A DNA stretch of 64,000 bases from positions 3,906,001 to 3,970,000 of the forward strand of contig NZ_BHZC01000001.1 of NCBI RefSeq assembly GCF_003865135.1, in the 5' to 3' direction. The position numbers and the translations under genes are program-made. The notes beneath the pieces were generated by a model that was not told the origin of the DNA, searched no databases, and worked only from the letters and a program-made list of their open reading frames with translations. This document shows, piece after piece, positions 27,028 through 35,815 of this stretch (positions are counted from its first letter, which is position 1; the number at the start of each line of letters is the position of its first letter). The stretch is from Streptomyces chrestomyceticus JCM 4735 (lineage in GTDB: Bacteria > Actinomycetota > Actinomycetes > Streptomycetales > Streptomycetaceae).

Positions 27028-28238
27028 TGCCGCTGCAACAGTCCGGGGACAGCGCCCCGAGCCCCCGGCGCACCGTCCTGACGGGCGCCCGGGTCGCCCT
27101 GCCGTCCGGCGTCGCCGACGAGGGCCTGGTGGCCTTCGAGGGCACCCGTATCACCGACGCGGCGGACGCCGCCGGGGCGACCGCCCCGGCACCCGGCGAC
27201 CGGGTGATCGACCTGACCGGCCATCTCGTCGTCCCGGGCTTCGTCGACATCCACGTACACGGCGGTGGCGGCGGCTCCTTCTCGTCCGCCGACCCCGAGG
27301 AGTGCCTGACGGCGATCGGCACCCACCGGCGGCGCGGCACCACCACCCTGCTCGCCTCCACCGTCACCGGCGACCTCGACGAGCTGGCCCGGCAGGCCGC
27401 CGTCCTGGCCGAGCTGACCGAGCAGGGCGACCTGGCCGGCATCCACTTCGAGGGCCCGTTCATCTCCCCGCACCGCTGCGGCGCCCACCAGCCCGGCCTG
27501 CTGCGCGACCCCGACCCGGCGGACGTGCGCAAGCTCGTCGACGCCGCGCGCGGCACCGCGAAGATGATGACCCTGGCGCCCGAGCTGCCCGGCGGCCTGG
27601 ACTCCGTACGGCTGCTCGCCGACGCCGGGGTGATCGCCGCCATCGGCCACACCGACTCCTCGTACGACGCGACCCGCGAGGCCATCGACGCGGGCGCGAC
27701 CGTCGCCACCCACCTGTTCAACGCGATGCCGCCGCTCGGGCACCGCGCGCCGGGGCCGATCGCCGCGCTTCTGGAGGACGAGCGGATCACCGTCGAGCTG
27801 ATCAACGACGGTACGCACCTGCACCCCGCCGTCCTGGAGATGGCCTTCCGGGACGCGGGCGCGGACCGGGTCGCCTTCATCACCGACGCGATGGGCGCGG
27901 CCGGCATGAACGACGGCATGTACCCGCTCGGCCCGATGACCGTCGAGGTCAAGGACGGTGTCGCCCGCATCGCCGACGGCCCCACCGCCGGTTCCATCGC
28001 GGGCTCCACCCTCACCCTCGACCGCGCCTTCAAGCGCGCGCTCACCATCGACGGACTCACCGTCGCGCAAGCCGTACAGGCCCTGTCCGGCAACCCGGCC
28101 CGGCTGCTCGGCGTCGCCGACCGCACCGGCTCGATCGAGGCGGGCAAGGACGCGGACCTGGTCGTCCTGGACGCCGCGTACGACCTGGTGGGCGTGGTGC
28201 GGCGCGGGGAATGGGTGGTGCGGCCGACGGGGGTGTGA
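27027..28238 (+). CDS. nagA: N-acetylglucosamine-6-phosphate deacetylase
   Basis: Amidohydrolase of 403 residues. Metal and substrate motifs are FVDIHVHGGGGGSF, HFEGPFISPHRCGAH, IGHTDSSYDA, HLFNAMPPLGHRAPG and the catalytic FITDAMGAAGM. It turns GlcNAc-6-P into glucosamine-6-P, draining products of both nagK and the murQ operon at 10.4 kb. Start ATG shares a base with the nagK stop. NagB is not in this window. Confidence 0.93.
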   Translation: MPLQQSGDSAPSPRRTVLTGARVALPSGVADEGLVAFEGTRITDAADAAGATAPAPGDRVIDLTGHLVVPGFVDIHVHGGGGGSFSSADPEECLTAIGTHRRRGTTTLLASTVTGDLDELARQAAVLAELTEQGDLAGIHFEGPFISPHRCGAHQPGLLRDPDPADVRKLVDAARGTAKMMTLAPELPGGLDSVRLLADAGVIAAIGHTDSSYDATREAIDAGATVATHLFNAMPPLGHRAPGPIAALLEDERITVELINDGTHLHPAVLEMAFRDAGADRVAFITDAMGAAGMNDGMYPLGPMTVEVKDGVARIADGPTAGSIAGSTLTLDRAFKRALTIDGLTVAQAVQALSGNPARLLGVADRTGSIEAGKDADLVVLDAAYDLVGVVRRGEWVVRPTGV

Positions 28239-28512
28239 GGCGGCGCACGGGACAGCGGGGCGGAGCGTCCGCGCCCGAGTGACGCGCGGCAGGGCCGAAC
28301 GGGCCCCCGCACGTGCCACATGGCCGGTTCGGGGTGCCCGGACCGGTGCAGACCGTGCGGCGGTCGGCCCAAGGGCTGGGCCAACCACCGCTCGCGATGG
28401 CATGATCGCTGCGCACTCGCGCACCGGCGCACCGGTCCGTCCCGTACGGACCCACCGGTCACCGGCCCGGTGTGCCGCCGTATGTCCACGTACGTTCCGG
28501 GGAGGGGGAACC

Positions 28513-29442
28513 ATGATCCTCACGGTCACGCTGAACGCAGCCCTCGACATCACCTACCGCGTGCCCCGGCTCCAGCCGCACTCCACCAACCGCGTCACCG
28601 AGGTCTCCGAGCGCCCGGGCGGCAAGGGCCTGAACGTCGCCCGGGTGCTGACCGCGCTCGGCCACCGGGCGGTCGCCACCGGCTTCGCGGGCGGCGGCAC
28701 CGGCGACGCGCTGCGCTCGCTGCTCGCCCAGGAGACCTCGGTGACCGACGCGCTGGTCCCGGTCGGCGACGCGACCCGGCGCACCGTCGCCGTCGTGGAC
28801 GAGTCCACCGGCGACACCACCCAGCTCAACGAGCCGGGCCCGGTCGTCACCCCCGCCGAGTGGGACGCGTTCATGTCCACCTACCGCGAACTGCTCACCG
28901 GCGCACAGGCGGTGGCCCTGTGCGGCAGCCTCCCGCCGGGCGTCCCCGTCGACGTCTACGCGCGGCTGACCCGCGCCGCCCGTACGGCGGGCGTACCCGT
29001 CCTCCTGGACACCAGCGGCGAACCGCTGCGCCGCGGCCTGGCCGCCCGCCCCGACCTCGCCAAGCCCAACGCCGACGAACTGGCCGCCCTCACCGGCTCC
29101 ACCGAACCCCTGCGCGCCGCCCGCGACGCCCGCCGCCGCGGCGCCCACACGGTGGCCGCCTCTCTGGGCGCCGACGGCATGCTCGTGGTCACCGCGGACG
29201 GCGCCTGGCAGGCCGCCCCGCCCCGCCGCATCGCCGGCAACCCGACCGGCGCCGGCGACTCCGCGGTGGCCGGCCTGCTCTCCGGCCTGGTCGAAGACCT
29301 GCCCTGGCCGGCCCGGCTGGCGCGCGCGGTGGCTCTGTCGGCGGCGACCGTACGGGCCCCGGCGGCCGGGGAGTTCGACCGGGGTACGTACGAAGAGCTG
29401 CTGGGGCGCGTGACGGTGACGGAGCATCCGGTGGCGGCATAG
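28513..29442 (+). CDS. PfkB-family hexose/1-phosphofructokinase-type kinase
   Basis: Protein of 309 residues. ILTVTLNAALDITYRVP, the RPGGKGLNVARVL motif and the catalytic NPTGAGDSAVAGLL place it in the 1-phosphofructokinase/tagatose-6-P kinase group. ATG 28513 follows GGAGGGGG. It is 274 bases past nagA on the same strand but probably has its own promoter. The sugar is not determined; fructose-1-P or a keto-hexose phosphate is likely. Its last codons fall in a 16-bp tandem repeat. Confidence 0.85.
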   Translation: MILTVTLNAALDITYRVPRLQPHSTNRVTEVSERPGGKGLNVARVLTALGHRAVATGFAGGGTGDALRSLLAQETSVTDALVPVGDATRRTVAVVDESTGDTTQLNEPGPVVTPAEWDAFMSTYRELLTGAQAVALCGSLPPGVPVDVYARLTRAARTAGVPVLLDTSGEPLRRGLAARPDLAKPNADELAALTGSTEPLRAARDARRRGAHTVAASLGADGMLVVTADGAWQAAPPRRIAGNPTGAGDSAVAGLLSGLVEDLPWPARLARAVALSAATVRAPAAGEFDRGTYEELLGRVTVTEHPVAA

Positions 29443-29504
29443 GCGCGTGGCGGCATAGGCGCGTGGCGGCGTAGGCGCGTGGCGGCGTAGGGGCGTGGCG
29501 GCGC
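29431..29504. repeat. 16-bp tandem repeat spanning a stop codon
   Basis: GTGGCGGCATAGGCGC and close variants repeat about four and a half times from 29431. The first copy contains the kinase stop codon; loss or gain of a unit would not move the end, because TAG recurs in each copy. Confidence 0.85.
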
Positions 29505-29572
29505 ATCCGGTCCGGCGTGAGGGGTGTGACGGCCGCTGCCGGGTGCTTTCGGGCGTCGCTGAGTGCCGGGCC

Positions 29573-30544
29573 TCAGCGCTTGACGTGCCCCGCCTTGAGG
29601 TAGACCCGGTCGAGGTTGACCTCGCACTGGTCGCCCTGCTCGCAGGAGATCTTGAGCGTGTTGGTGCCCTGGTTGAGGTTGATCCACCGGTAGGTGGTCG
29701 TCCAGCCCTTGTCCCAGGCTCCTTCGGCGGCGTGCGCGAAGTTCGACATGTTGATCTTGTCGGGCTGCCCGCCGTTCACCCCGAGCGACGCCTTCATGTC
29801 CTTCCCCGGCACCCCGTAGTCGATCAGCAGGGTGTACTCACCGCTCTTGGGAACGTCGACCGACCAGGTGGCGGAAGCGCCGACCTTGTTCAGCGACACG
29901 TAGGCGCCGTTCGCCGCCTTGGCGCCCGGTACCGACTTGTCCGTGGTCGCCTCCGGGCTGAGCGAGAGCGACGCCGCGGCCTCCTTCGGCAGCGGCCCCT
30001 GGGACGGCTTGCCGGACGGCTTGTCGCTGGGCTTGACGGACTCGCCGGCCGTCGGGGTCGGGTCGGCACCGCCGCCCGCCTCGTCCTTCTTGCCGCCGTC
30101 CTTGTTGGTGATCATCGCCACGCCGATGCCGATGCACACCACCGCGACGACCGAGACCGCGCCGATCAGCAGCCCCTTGTGGTTGCGCCGGGGCGCGCCG
30201 CCGTTGCCGTGGCCCGGGGGCGGGCCCTGGCGGGCGTCGCCGCCGCCCGGGAGCGTCTCGGGGGCGGCGTAGTGGGCGTTCTGCTGCCCGTACGGCTGCT
30301 GGTTCTGCTGTCCGTACGGCTGCTGCGCGGGGACCTGCTGCTGGCCGTACTGCCGCTGTCCGTACTGGCGCTCACCGACCGCGCGCACCTGGTTGTACGA
30401 GGCACGCGGTACACCCGGCCGACGCGCTGCCGAGCCGCCGCCCGCCGCGCCCTGCCCGCCGCCCTCGCCGCCCTCGGAGCGGTAGAGGTGGGCGAACGGG
30501 TCGTCGTCCTCGGGCGTGCCCGCACCGTTGTTGCCGGCCGTCAT
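29573..30544 (-). CDS. Membrane-anchored carbohydrate-binding (CBM35-like) protein
   Basis: Protein of 323 residues. A cytoplasmic start rich in Gly, Gln and Tyr (YGQQ-type repeats, about residues 58-90), one membrane helix (about 124-146, GLLIGAVSVVAVVCIGIGVAMI), a Ser/Pro/Lys linker, then a beta-sandwich-like domain (about 205-323) with YTLLIDYGVPG, ASLGVNGG and NTLKISCEQGDQCEVNLDRVYL, the pattern of CBM6/CBM35 modules. It would display a sugar-binding domain outside the cell. ATG 30544 with GGGGAG. Immediately downstream of the cdgB-like gene, same strand. Confidence 0.75.
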   Translation of the reverse strand: MTAGNNGAGTPEDDDPFAHLYRSEGGEGGGQGAAGGGSAARRPGVPRASYNQVRAVGERQYGQRQYGQQQVPAQQPYGQQNQQPYGQQNAHYAAPETLPGGGDARQGPPPGHGNGGAPRRNHKGLLIGAVSVVAVVCIGIGVAMITNKDGGKKDEAGGGADPTPTAGESVKPSDKPSGKPSQGPLPKEAAASLSLSPEATTDKSVPGAKAANGAYVSLNKVGASATWSVDVPKSGEYTLLIDYGVPGKDMKASLGVNGGQPDKINMSNFAHAAEGAWDKGWTTTYRWINLNQGTNTLKISCEQGDQCEVNLDRVYLKAGHVKR

Positions 30545-30801
30545 TCCGTGTCACTCCCCAGCGGTCTGTGCGAGATGGCTGTGCTGATCTTCGGGCCCCC
30601 GGCGGCGCCCCGCCGCATCGGCGCAGCCTACCCCGTTCGAGCGATGGCACGCCGAGCCGGAACGGCCACAGGATCGCTACAGAAACCTGCGGCGGGCGCC
30701 CTTCCGAAGCCTTCAGGAGGCGTACTGCGGCGGCCCGGGGCGCGCCGGAGCGCCAGGTCGCGCGTTCGGACGGCGCGCGCCCGCTCGTGCCCCGCCGGGG
30801 C

Positions 30802-32489
30802 TCACCCCGCGCGCCGGCTCGCCTTCGAGCGGGACCGCTTCTCGACGTACATCCGCTGGTCGGCGGATTGCAGGACCTCCTCGGCGGACATCCCGCAGGC
30901 CGCCCACCCGATGCCGAAGCTCGCGCCCACCCGTACGCCACGCCCGTCCACCCGAATGGGCGGGATGATGCCGTTGCGCAGCCGGACCGCGAGGTCCTGC
31001 GCGTCGGCCTTGCCCAGGCCGTCCGCGAGCACCACGAACTCGTCGCCGCCGAGCCGGGCGACCGTGTCGCCGTCCCGCACCCCGTTGGTCAGCCGCCGGG
31101 CCACCTCGATGAGCACCGCGTCACCCGTGTGGTGCCCGAACCGGTCGTTGATCGACTTGAAGCCGTCCAGGTCGCAGAAGAGCACCGCGAGGCCCTTGGC
31201 GCCGTCGTCCTCCGGCCCGTCCGACGGCGCGATGACGTGGACATGGTGGTCGTACGGTCCGGACGGCCCCGCTCCGGGCCGTCGGCGGCGTCGTACCCGT
31301 CGAAGACCTCGGGGCCGTCCGAGCCGAAGCCGTGCGCCTCCTGGAAGGCGGCGACCGACGCGGCGGAGGCGGCCGAGGCGTACGCGTCCGCGTCCGAGCC
31401 GGGCGGGCGCGAACACAGCCGGGCACCGAGCCGGGCGCGCAGCTCGGCGCTGTTGGGCAGCCCGGTCAGCGCGTCGTGGCTGGCGCGGTGCGCGAGCTGG
31501 AGTTCGTGGCGCTTGCGCTCCTCGATGTCCTCGACGTGGGTGAGCAGGAAGCGCGGGCCGTCGGCGGTGTCGGCGACGACGGAGTTGCGCAGCGAGACCC
31601 ACACGTACGTGCCGTCCCGGCGGGCGAGCCGCAGCTCGGCGCGCCCGCCCTCGGCGGAGGTGCGCAGCAGGGTGCCGATGTCCTCGGGGTGGACGAGGTC
31701 GGAGAAGGAGTAGCGGCGCATCGCGGAGGCCGGGCGGCCCAGCAGGCGGCACAGCGCGTCATTCGTACGGTGGAGCCGGCCGTGCTGGTCACCGCCCATC
31801 TCGGCGATGGCCATGCCGCTGGGCGCGTACTCGAACGCCTGCCGGAAGCTTTCCTCACTGGCGCGCAGGGCCTGCTGCTCGCGCTCCAGGCGGACCAGCG
31901 CGCGCTGCATGTTGGCGCGCAGCCGGGCGTTACTGATCGCGATGGCGGACTGGAACGCGTACATCTGGAGCGCTTCCTGACCCCACGCGCCAGGACGGCG
32001 GCCGTTGCGCGGCTTGTCGACGGAGAGCACGCCGAGCAGCTCGCCCCCGCCGTTCGCGGCCGTGTACATGGGCGCGAAGAGGCGGTCCATCGGGTGCCAC
32101 TCGTCGGGGAAGCGCGGCTCGGGCCCGGCGGCGTGCCACTGCGGCACATCGTCGTCGTCCAGCACCCAGCCCTCGGTGTGCGGGATGAAGCACAGACCGC
32201 CCCAGCGTTCGGCCATGTTCAGCCGGCGGTCCCACGAGGCGCGGGAGCCGACCCGGCCCGCCATGAGGGCCTCGGCACCGGCGCTGCCGGCGACCGCGGC
32301 CACCACGAGGTCACCGTCCGGCCGTACGAGGTTGACCGCGGCCAGCTCGTACCCGAGCCCCGTGATCACTCCGTCGGCGACGGTCTGCAGGGTGTCTGCA
32401 AGGCTGCGTGCGGTGTTCAGCTCGGCGACCACTTGGTGCAGCTGCCTCAGGGTCGCAAGACGGACGTATGGCTCCGACTCGGTCTCCAT
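30802..32489 (-). pseudogene. cdgB: CdgB-like GAF-PAS-GGDEF diguanylate cyclase, frameshifted
   Basis: From ATG 32489 (GGGGAGAG upstream) a GAF domain (about 40-190) and a PAS/PAC domain (about 205-330) lead into HDALTGLPN, the start of GGDEF. The rest, LAVLFCDLDGFKSINDRFGHHTGD, the RDGD inhibitory site and an intact GGDEF, is in the next frame. Adding one C to the G/C run at about 31263-31270 restores one protein of about 562 residues. The break falls in a low-complexity insert inside the GGDEF domain. CdgB makes c-di-GMP and controls Streptomyces development; the BldD box upstream fits. Real loss or sequence error is open. Confidence 0.8.
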
Positions 32490-32563
32490 CGCTCGCTCTC
32501 CCCGAGACCTCGACAGCAACTCCAGGATTCTGTGTCGTCCGATTGCCACGGCCACTGAATCAC

Positions 32564-32578
32564 AGTGAGCTGTTCACT
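32564..32578. promoter_or_regulatory. Inverted repeat in the cdgB upstream region
   Basis: AGTGA-gctgt-TCACT, 75-89 bases before the cdgB start. Regulator unknown; it may be part of the core promoter. Confidence 0.35.
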
Positions 32579-32580
32579 CG

Positions 32581-32593
32581 GTACACAGGGTCA
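32581..32593. promoter_or_regulatory. BldD box upstream of cdgB
   Basis: GTACACAGGGTCA fits the BldD consensus TNACNCWGNGTNA at all fixed positions except the first. BldD-c-di-GMP is known to repress cdgB in streptomycetes. Confidence 0.65.
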
Positions 32594-32607
32594 ACAATTA
32601 CTGGCTG

Positions 32608-32625
32608 CTGTGACTCAAGTCACAG
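32608..32625. promoter_or_regulatory. Crp-type palindrome
   Basis: CTGTGACT-CA-AGTCACAG is a perfect 8-bp-arm palindrome containing TGTGA-N6-TCACA. It lies between cdgB and the flavin reductase gene and could serve either. Confidence 0.55.
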
Positions 32626-32790
32626 AGCGTGGCGGTCGCTTGATGATCTTCAAATGGCTGCCGCTGGGGGCACTTCTACAATTCCTGAACGCAAATCCGG
32701 ACGCAAAACACACTCGGCCGCCGGACCTAGGCCACGCCTGGTCCCCGGGCCCGATGCAAGCAGCCTACGACCCCCGTTAGCGTTCATGGC

Positions 32791-33393
32791 GTGTTCACGA
32801 AAACCTCCGCCGCCACGCCCGGCGATCACCCCGCGGCGCCCGCCACGCCACTCTCCGCGCCCGGTGAAGGGTCGATCCCCCATCCTGGAGGGGTGAGTGA
32901 CGACGAGTTCCGCGCCGCCCTGTCCCGGCTCGCCGCCGGGGTCGTACTGATCACCGCGCACGATCCGGACGACGGACCGCGCGGCGAGGACGTGGGCATG
33001 ACCGCCACGGCGTTCATGTCGGTGTCGCTCGAACCGCCCTTGGTGATGGTGAGCGTTCGCAACAACTCCCGCATGGACGACCTGCTGGAGCGCCAGCCCC
33101 TTTGGGCTATTTCGGTGCTGTCGCAGGGACAGCGGCACATTGCGGGCCGGTTCGCCATGAAGAACCGCATCAGCGACCGACTGCTCTTCGAGGACATTCC
33201 TACGGAACGGGGCGAACAGGCCGGAGCCCCGCTGATCGGCGGCGCCCTGGCCCACCTGGAATGCCGTACCGAACAGCGGGTCGTGGCCGGCGATCACACC
33301 CTGGTCATCGGGCGCGTGCTGGCGGCAGACGCAGGCGGGGACGACAAGGGGCCGCTCACCTACTTCCGGGGGAAGTACCGGCACTTGGGATGA
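32791..33393 (+). CDS. Flavin reductase-like FMN-binding protein
   Basis: Protein of about 200 residues (GTG 32791; GTG 32893 is an alternative that begins the conserved domain). FRAALSRLAAGVVLITAHD, VGMTATAFMSVSLEPPLVMVSV and the AGRFA...HLECR pattern identify the flavin reductase-like split-barrel family, which supplies reduced FMN to monooxygenases or acts as one. No monooxygenase is adjacent. The first 35 residues are low-complexity and may not be translated. Confidence 0.8.
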   Translation: MFTKTSAATPGDHPAAPATPLSAPGEGSIPHPGGVSDDEFRAALSRLAAGVVLITAHDPDDGPRGEDVGMTATAFMSVSLEPPLVMVSVRNNSRMDDLLERQPLWAISVLSQGQRHIAGRFAMKNRISDRLLFEDIPTERGEQAGAPLIGGALAHLECRTEQRVVAGDHTLVIGRVLAADAGGDDKGPLTYFRGKYRHLG

Positions 33394-33430
33394 GGGGCAG
33401 AGGGCGCGCACGTAGGGGAGTATGTCCGCT

Positions 33431-33600
33431 GGCCGACGCGGGCTGGAGCGCGGAGGTGCAGGGCACGCGCATAGGGGGATTTCCCCTGGCCGACGCGGGC
33501 TGGAACGCGGAGGTGCAGAAGGCGCGTGCGTAGGGGAGCATTTCTGCCGGCCGACGCGGGCTGGAGCGCGGAGGTGCAGAGGGCGCGCGCGTGGTGGGGA
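33431..33600. repeat. Three degenerate direct repeats of about 60 bp
   Basis: The core GGCCGACGCGGGCTGG-(A/G)-CGCGGAGGTGCAG recurs at 33431, 33488 and 33549, with period 57-61, in the gap between the flavin reductase and ArfB ends. Irregular spacing and lack of conserved spacers argue against CRISPR. Confidence 0.7.
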
Positions 33601-33604
33601 GTGT

Positions 33605-34042
33605 TCAGCCCCAGTCGCGGCCGGAGCGGCCGCGCTTGACGTCGCCGCGCTGCTTCTTCTCCCGCAGCCGGCGTTCGTTGATCCCGCGCGGTATCCGACT
33701 CTTGCGCCGGGGCTTGGGCGGTGGCGCGGTGACCTCGGCGAGGAGCGAGGCGAGCCGTACGGCGGCGGTCTCCCGGTTGCGCCACTGGGAACGGTGCTCG
33801 GAGGCCCGTACGGACACCACTCCGCCGTTCAGCAGCCGGCCGCGCTCGGCGAGCCGCTGGAGCGCCCGTTCCTTCCACACCTCGGGCAGCGCGTCGGTGG
33901 CCGCGACGTCGAAACGCAACTCCACCTGACTGTCCGACGTGTTGACGTGCTGCCCGCCGGGCCCCGAGGAACGCGTGAAACGCCACACCAGCTCGGCCTC
34001 CGGAAGAGCGACCGAACCGCGGATGACATAGGGCCCTGACAT
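33605..34042 (-). CDS. arfB: ArfB-type ribosome-rescue peptidyl-tRNA hydrolase
   Basis: Protein of 145 residues with a class I release-factor-like domain. RSSGPGGQHVNTSDSQVELRF holds the catalytic GGQ, and the long basic tail (PPKPRRKSRIPRGINERRLREKKQRGDVKRG, given in parts) matches the C-terminal arm that enters the mRNA channel of stalled ribosomes. ATG 34042 is chosen because it gives the usual N-terminus (MSGPYVIRGSVALPE). It lacks codon-recognition domains, so it is not a normal release factor. Confidence 0.88.
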   Translation of the reverse strand: MSGPYVIRGSVALPEAELVWRFTRSSGPGGQHVNTSDSQVELRFDVAATDALPEVWKERALQRLAERGRLLNGGVVSVRASEHRSQWRNRETAAVRLASLLAEVTAPPPKPRRKSRIPRGINERRLREKKQRGDVKRGRSGRDWG

Positions 34043-34266
34043 GCCCCCATGATCCCGCGTCCACCCGCTCCCGTCACCTTCTTTTGCCGCATCCACCCGG
34101 CCGCCCGCCTTCGCCCGTGCCCTCTCCCCGCCCCCCGGCATCAGGAATTGGCAAAGAAAGTAAAGGGAGCTGGAACCCGACGGTCCCTTAGTGGCGTTGT
34201 GCAGGGTGACGGTAGCTTCGTCCGCAGTACGGAGCCCGACGATTCGACGAGGAAAGGGACATCCCC

Positions 34267-34842
34267 ATGGCTGTAAGCCTGTCCAAGGGCGGCAACGTCT
34301 CGCTCACCAAGGAGGCACCGGGCCTGACCGCCGTCACGGTCGGCCTCGGCTGGGACGTCCGCACCACCACCGGCACGGACTTCGACCTCGACGCGAGCGC
34401 CATCGCGGTCAACACGAGCGGCAAGGTCTACTCGGACCAGCACTTCGTCTTCTTCAACAACAAGGTCACGCCGGACCAGTCCATCGAGCACACCGGTGAC
34501 AACGTCACCGGTGAGGGCGAGGGCGACGACGAGCAGATCAAGGTCAACCTGGCCGCCCTCCCGGCGGACATCGACAAGATCGTCTTCCCGGTCTCGATCT
34601 ACGACGCCGAGAACCGCAGCCAGAACTTCGGCCAGGTGCGCAACGCCTTCATCCGCATCGTCAACCAGGCCGGCGGCGCCGAGATCGCCCGCTACGACCT
34701 GAGCGAGGACGCGGCCACCGAGACCGCCATGGTCTTCGGCGAGCTCTACCGCAACGGCGCCGAGTGGAAGTTCCGCGCCGTCGGCCAGGGCTACGCCTCC
34801 GGCCTGGTCGGCATCGCAAAGGACTTCGGCGTCAACGTCTGA
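34267..34842 (+). CDS. terD: TerD-family tellurium/stress protein
   Basis: Protein of 191 residues. [39 protein letters not shown] and the acidic [18 protein letters not shown] loop form the TerD calcium-binding domain. Streptomycetes carry several copies linked to stress and differentiation rather than tellurite alone. ATG 34267 follows AAAGGGA. Transcribed alone. Confidence 0.93.
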   Translation: MAVSLSKGGNVSLTKEAPGLTAVTVGLGWDVRTTTGTDFDLDASAIAVNTSGKVYSDQHFVFFNNKVTPDQSIEHTGDNVTGEGEGDDEQIKVNLAALPADIDKIVFPVSIYDAENRSQNFGQVRNAFIRIVNQAGGAEIARYDLSEDAATETAMVFGELYRNGAEWKFRAVGQGYASGLVGIAKDFGVNV

Positions 34843-35815
34843 CCCAGAGCCTTCGTTTCCGACGCCGCCCGCCCCTGACGGGCTTGCGCCTCGGACAGCT
34901 TCACACCGCGCCCCGCCAGGATTTCGGTCTTGGTGGGGTGTGGTGTTTGGGGTGGGGTGCGGTGCTTGGGGTGAGGTTTTTTGTGGGCGCGGGGCTTGGG
35001 GCATGGGGGCGTCGCTTGGGGCGGGGCGAAGGTTGCCGTGACGGACGGTAGACCGTCGTGCCATCCGGCCTTGACGGGTATGGGGTTACTCCCGGCCCTT
35101 GGGGGGCTACCGCCCCCCTGAGTGGGTGGTCCCCGCACGGCGAGGCTGGTCCCGACACTCATAACACTCTGGCGTTGCGCTCGCGGTGGTCCACGCACGT
35201 CGGGTCGGCCCCTGATGCCACGGCGGTCGGCTTGTCCTGCGGTGTGGCGTGGGGCGGTGGTTCTGCGCGCCTGGGCGGGAGTTGGTGGGCCCGGGCGACG
35301 GGCGGGCCCACGCCGTGAACGCGACTGGACGGGTGTGAACGGGTGAGGCGGGCTCTGGTGGTGGACCAGAACCGGTTGGCGGCCGAGGGACCACGGCAGT
35401 GGCCACCGACCACTTGCCCACCACTTGCCTGCTTACTCTCGCCTCCTCGCCCTATCGTCCCCTCCCCCTCTGCCCCACCCCCTCGCCCTCTCCCCCGCCC
35501 TTCGAAGCCGTGGACGTGGCCGTGGGCCGGCCGCATCGTGGACGCGGACGTGACCGCAAACGTGAGCCTGAGCGTGTGGATTGCTCACGGCTGCGGCGAT
35601 GAGGTGTCGCCAGGGCCACCACCGAGCGCGATCCAGGAGGACGAGCCGTGCCGGTCGGGCCGAAACGGCCCGACCGGCCCCGGCCCGACCGGCCCCGGAC
35701 TGGCCGGACCCGGACTGGCCGGGCCTGGCCCACCCCGGCGAGGCCGCGACCACCTACCGCGAGCCCTCACCGCCGCGCTGCCAATCCGCCAATCCGCCGC
35801 CCGTCGGCCTCCCCC
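34843..35815. other. Long gap without a recognised gene
   Basis: Several open frames cross this 973-base stretch on both strands, but all are low-complexity (Pro/Arg/Ala) without ribosome sites. A weak hairpin (GCCCG...CGGGC, 34867-34883) may end terD. A GGCCCGACCGG/GGACTGGCCGG repeat run sits at about 35658-35740. I see no RNA gene. Confidence 0.5.

Noticed and set aside
33395..33600. Possible CRISPR array
   Set aside because: Only three degenerate long repeats, no uniform spacers and no cas genes in the window.
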